Below, piece after piece: positions 61,389 through 64,000 of a stretch of 64,000 nt of DNA (the first letter of the stretch is position 1; every line of letters starts with the position of its first letter). The notes under the pieces were generated by a model. That model saw nothing but the letters and a program-made list of their open reading frames with translations, had not been told where the DNA came from and ran no database searches. This stretch comes from Rheinheimera salexigens. GTDB lineage: Bacteria; Pseudomonadota; Gammaproteobacteria; Enterobacterales; Alteromonadaceae. Position numbers and translations under genes: made by a program. The stretch spans positions 1,425,259 through 1,489,258 of the forward strand of contig NZ_MKEK01000001.1 in the NCBI RefSeq assembly GCF_001752395.1. The letters run 5' to 3'.

Positions 61389-63158
61389 ATGTTTAAACCT
61401 GTTTTTGCGACTGCCATAGTTGCGTGTAGTAGCACTTTTATACCTTCTGTTATCGCTACTGAAATAGAACATATAAGTATTTATGCCAATCGAACGGCGA
61501 CACCACAACAACAACTGTTAGCTAGCGTAACAATATTAGAGCGTGATGATATAGTTGCTCGCCAAGCTGGCGATTTACCTAATTTACTGGCGCAACTTGT
61601 TGGTATTAATTTATCGCGTGATGGTGGTCGTGGCCAAAATGCCAGTGTCTACATCCGCGGTGGTAATACCGGCCATAGCTTGGTGTTAATAGATGGGGTG
61701 CGTTTAGGGTCGGCTACATTAGGTTATAAAACCCTCTCCATGTTACCGCTTGAGTTAATAGAGCGGATAGAAGTTATCCGTGGCCCAAGAGCGGCTTTTT
61801 ACGGCGCAGATGCGTTGTCCGGCATTATTGCCATTACCACTAGACGCAGCAACGGCGTTGAAATGAACGCTAATACCGGTAGTTATGGCCAAGTCGGTGC
61901 TGATGTTAGCGTTAGTCATGCTGTGGATGATTTAACATTACGCGCGACGGTTGGCCTAAGCAGAGCAGATGGCTTTAATGTCCAGCCAGATTTAGATGCC
62001 GATAAAGACGGTTATCAGCAAAAATTTGCTAAATTAGCTGCAGATTATCATACCGATTTTGGCTTGTGGCAGTTACAAGGCGATATTAGCTCTGGGCGTT
62101 ATCAATTTGATACAGCTTGGAGTGATGAAGATCAGTCTGATACCTTAAATCGTAGTTATCTTCTGGGTTGGCAGCATCAAGTCGGTCAGTGGCAGCATCA
62201 ATTACAGCTAAGCCGTAGTTTGGATGCTGATACTACTTTTGGTCCAAATTCACGCTCACCATTTATTACCGAGCGCGATGAATTTAACTATCAAGCCTTA
62301 ACGCCGTTAAGCGACGCTTTCACGGTATTAGCGGGCGTTAACTGGTATCAAGAACAAGTGGGTCAATCTGCCACACCTTATGAGCAAACCAGTCGGATTA
62401 ATCGGGCGCTTTTTACCGGCATTAATTATCAGCAGCACGGCGTGCAATTAGAGGCTGCTGCTCGGCGCGATGTGTTTGATAAATATGGTGGTGAAAACAC
62501 TTGGCAACTCGCCGCCGGATACCATTTTACTGAGCAGTGGTTAGTGCGAGCAAGCCGGGCTACTGCATTTAAAATACCGTCATTTAATGCCTTATATTAT
62601 CCAGGTTTTGCCAATCCAGATTTAAAGCCTGAGCAATCTTTAGCGGATGAATTAGCCGTGCGTTATAACACTGCGCAGTTGCAGTTAGAATTAAACTGGT
62701 TTAGCCGCGATATCACTAACCTTATTCAAGGTATCGAACAAGCTGAAAATGTCACACTAGCCAAAATTAGTGGCATAGAATTGAGTATCGCCAAGCAATG
62801 GCAGCAGTTTAATAGCGAAATATCTTACGCTTGGTTAGATACTGAAAATAGTACTACAGGTAATAAATTAGAACGTCGGCCAGAAAACACTTTAAATTGG
62901 CGCGGGAGTTATATGGCGACAAATTGGTCTGCTTTTGTGACTGCAGATTATCAAAGTTCAACCTATCAAGGCGCTTTTGCATCTGTCGCTAATGTACCCA
63001 GTTTTACCGTCTGGGGGCTTGGTGGTAGCTATCAGCTTAATACTAACTTAGTGTTGCGTAGCGCGGTGAATAACCTATTGGATAAGCAATACCAAACCAG
63101 TGCCGGTTATGCCACAGCTGGGGTTAATTTTACCCTAAGCCTTAGCTATTCACTTTGA
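61389..63158 (+). CDS. btuB: TonB-dependent vitamin B12 outer-membrane receptor
   Basis: A 589-residue outer-membrane receptor. A signal peptide (VFATAIVACSSTFIPSVIA) leads to the plug domain with the NVYIRGGNTG-like region (ASVYIRGGNTGHSLVLIDGV) and VIRGPRAAFYGADALSGII. The beta-barrel follows, ending in LSLSYSL. An EHISIYANR segment near the mature N-terminus may be the TonB box. ATG 61389 is used, since an upstream frame from 61317 runs through the riboswitch. The cobalamin riboswitch in front strongly supports vitamin B12 or a precursor as the ligand. No other B12 transport genes are in the window. Confidence 0.92.
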   Translation: MFKPVFATAIVACSSTFIPSVIATEIEHISIYANRTATPQQQLLASVTILERDDIVARQAGDLPNLLAQLVGINLSRDGGRGQNASVYIRGGNTGHSLVLIDGVRLGSATLGYKTLSMLPLELIERIEVIRGPRAAFYGADALSGIIAITTRRSNGVEMNANTGSYGQVGADVSVSHAVDDLTLRATVGLSRADGFNVQPDLDADKDGYQQKFAKLAADYHTDFGLWQLQGDISSGRYQFDTAWSDEDQSDTLNRSYLLGWQHQVGQWQHQLQLSRSLDADTTFGPNSRSPFITERDEFNYQALTPLSDAFTVLAGVNWYQEQVGQSATPYEQTSRINRALFTGINYQQHGVQLEAAARRDVFDKYGGENTWQLAAGYHFTEQWLVRASRATAFKIPSFNALYYPGFANPDLKPEQSLADELAVRYNTAQLQLELNWFSRDITNLIQGIEQAENVTLAKISGIELSIAKQWQQFNSEISYAWLDTENSTTGNKLERRPENTLNWRGSYMATNWSAFVTADYQSSTYQGAFASVANVPSFTVWGLGGSYQLNTNLVLRSAVNNLLDKQYQTSAGYATAGVNFTLSLSYSL

Positions 63159-63227
63159 GAGATAATATTAAGTGCTTAGTGTTGAGTGTTTAGTTAATTG
63201 AAATAACTGACTAAGGTGAATTATTAA

Positions 63228-63326
63228 GGTTCGGTTTTACCCTAAACTGACCATTGCAGCCCTGGACGGGCGGAACTGAGCCCCCAGGGATGGGTTTACG
63301 GCGTGTTAGTGTGGGTAAACCGAACC
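63228..63326. repeat. 99-nt structured repeat, copy 1
   Basis: Bounded by GGTTCGGTTTTACCC and GGGTAAACCGAACC, which pair over 14 bp with one bulged T. Inside is a second hairpin (CCCTGG 63260-63265 with CCAGGG 63284-63289; GGGC with GCCC stacked within). The 3' side also has GGTTTAC (63293-63299), which can pair with GTAAACC (63315-63321) in place of the outer stem. No open frame. It is one of two copies in the btuB-msrA gap. Confidence 0.8.
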
Positions 63327-63395
63327 GGATCTACACTTAAGTTTTAAATGTTGGCTTTTGAGTGTTTAATGAAAGCTGAAAAGATAAAGCATTGA

Positions 63396-63494
63396 GGAAC
63401 GGTTTTACTCTATACTAACCATTGCAGCCCTGGGCGGGCGTAAATGAGCCCCCAGGGATGGGTTTACGGCGTGTTAGTGTGGGTAAACCGTTCC
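63396..63494. repeat. 99-nt structured repeat, copy 2
   Basis: Same length and layout as copy 1, displaced by 168 bp. The core from CATTGCAGCCCTGG to the GTGGGTAAACCG boundary is nearly identical, with changes in the inner loop. The outer stem changes from GGTTCGG/CCGAACC to GGAACGG/CCGTTCC, so pairing is kept by changes on both sides. Confidence 0.8.
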
Positions 63495-63536
63495 GTATAT
63501 ACACTTAAATTCGGCTTTGAAATAATAGTTAAAAAT

Positions 63537-64000
63537 TTAGCTTTTAAGTAATTCTGAATATTGTTGGCGAAACTTTGCCATTTTAGGCGCAATAATCACT
63601 TGGCAATAGCCTTGCTCTGGGTGTTGTTGAAAGTAATTTTGATGCTGTTTCTCAGCAGCGAAAAACTCGCTAGCTGGCGTTAAAGCCGTCACTATTGTTT
63701 TATTGAAAACCGCTTGTTCTGTTAAATTTTTAATTAGTTTTTCGGCTAGAGCTAATTGGCTAGGGCAATGATAAAAAATGACTGAGCGGTATTGAGTGCC
63801 TATATCATGACCTTGTCGATTGAGCTGGGTTGGATCATGCAAACTAAAAAACACTAGGCATAATTGTTCATAGCTAACAATACTCGGATCAAATACCACT
63901 TGCACCACTTCGGCATGACCACTTTGTCCAGAACACACAGCTTGATAATGAGCTAAATTAGCAGGGCCGCCCATATAGCCACTTAAGGCTTGCTTAACGC
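63537..64000 (-). CDS. msrA: Peptide methionine sulfoxide reductase MsrA, N-terminus beyond the window
   Basis: Repairs methionine-S-sulfoxide in proteins. The visible 154 or so residues contain SGYMGG, GHAEVVQVVFDP, FFSLHDPTQLNRQGHDIGTQYRSVIF and a C-terminal EYFQ-like region (HQNYFQQHP), all typical of MsrA. The frame is open through the window edge, so the catalytic GCFWC motif lies outside. An internal ATG at 63974 is the methionine of SGYMGG and is not the start. A late cysteine in QGYCQVIIAPK may serve in recycling, as in some MsrA proteins. Confidence 0.93.
   Translation of the reverse strand, partial: VKQALSGYMGGPANLAHYQAVCSGQSGHAEVVQVVFDPSIVSYEQLCLVFFSLHDPTQLNRQGHDIGTQYRSVIFYHCPSQLALAEKLIKNLTEQAVFNKTIVTALTPASEFFAAEKQHQNYFQQHPEQGYCQVIIAPKMAKFRQQYSELLKS

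Noticed and set aside
63228..63494. Pair of miniature inverted-repeat transposons
   Set aside because: Terminal inverted repeats of a MITE family should be shared between copies; here the ends differ and covary within each copy. No target-site duplication is evident.

Overview
The window reads as ordinary chromosome of a free-living, motile gammaproteobacterium with moderate-to-low GC. The gene content points to the Alteromonadales/Rheinheimera-Alishewanella neighbourhood: sodium-type PomA/PomB stator genes, linked psp, sap, ycjXF and tyrR genes, a full phenylalanine/tyrosine degradation set, and a RibBA whose second domain lacks its zinc cysteines. The genus is an inference from protein resemblance. 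I see no prophage, integrase, transposase, CRISPR array, toxin-antitoxin pair or recognisable defence island.

Layout. 1-2.6 kb: the 3' end of cysS, convergent folD, then a tRNA operon (Pro, Arg, His, Pro) followed by two identical broken tRNA-Pro pieces, and a GNAT acetyltransferase. 2.8-5.2 kb: proB-proA. 5.4-14 kb: the protein quality-control block tig, clpP, clpX, lon, hupB, ppiD, with a sigma-32-like promoter before lon. 14.1-24.7 kb: pspF-sapABCDF leftward and pspABC-ycjX-ycjF rightward from a sigma-54-type control region. 24.8-33.2 kb: methionine gamma-lyase, then phhA-phhB-tyrR and hpd-hmgA-fah-maiA, which take phenylalanine to fumarate and acetoacetate apart from the transamination step; TyrR-box-like sites lie before phhA and hpd. 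33.4-42.1 kb: cheV, small unknown genes, mltD, gloB, a methyltransferase, a DUF2058 protein, a DEAD-box helicase, a cold-shock protein and dinB. 42.4-49.6 kb: glyA, then nrdR-ribD-ribE-ribBA-ribH-nusB-thiL-pgpA. 49.6-52.7 kb: a large propeller/GGDEF signalling protein. 52.7-55.8 kb: xseB-ispA-dxs leftward. 55.9-61.1 kb: pomAB, thiI, panE, a VanZ-like gene and yajQ. 61.1-64 kb: a cobalamin riboswitch and btuB-type receptor, two 99-nt structured repeats, and a truncated msrA.

Most of the sequence is housekeeping. The points that stand out are: (1) pspF and xseB are each broken by what looks like one missing A in an A-run, and lon has a suspicious tail just after A-runs, so either the assembly undercounts homopolymers or slippage is used; (2) two 99-nt repeats after btuB whose outer stems differ by compensating changes; (3) tandem identical 75-bp copies of a damaged tRNA-Pro 3' part inside the tRNA operon; (4) a Shine-Dalgarno/hairpin/AUG arrangement between nusB and thiL; (5) degenerate catalytic motifs in the GGDEF protein and in the RibBA second domain.
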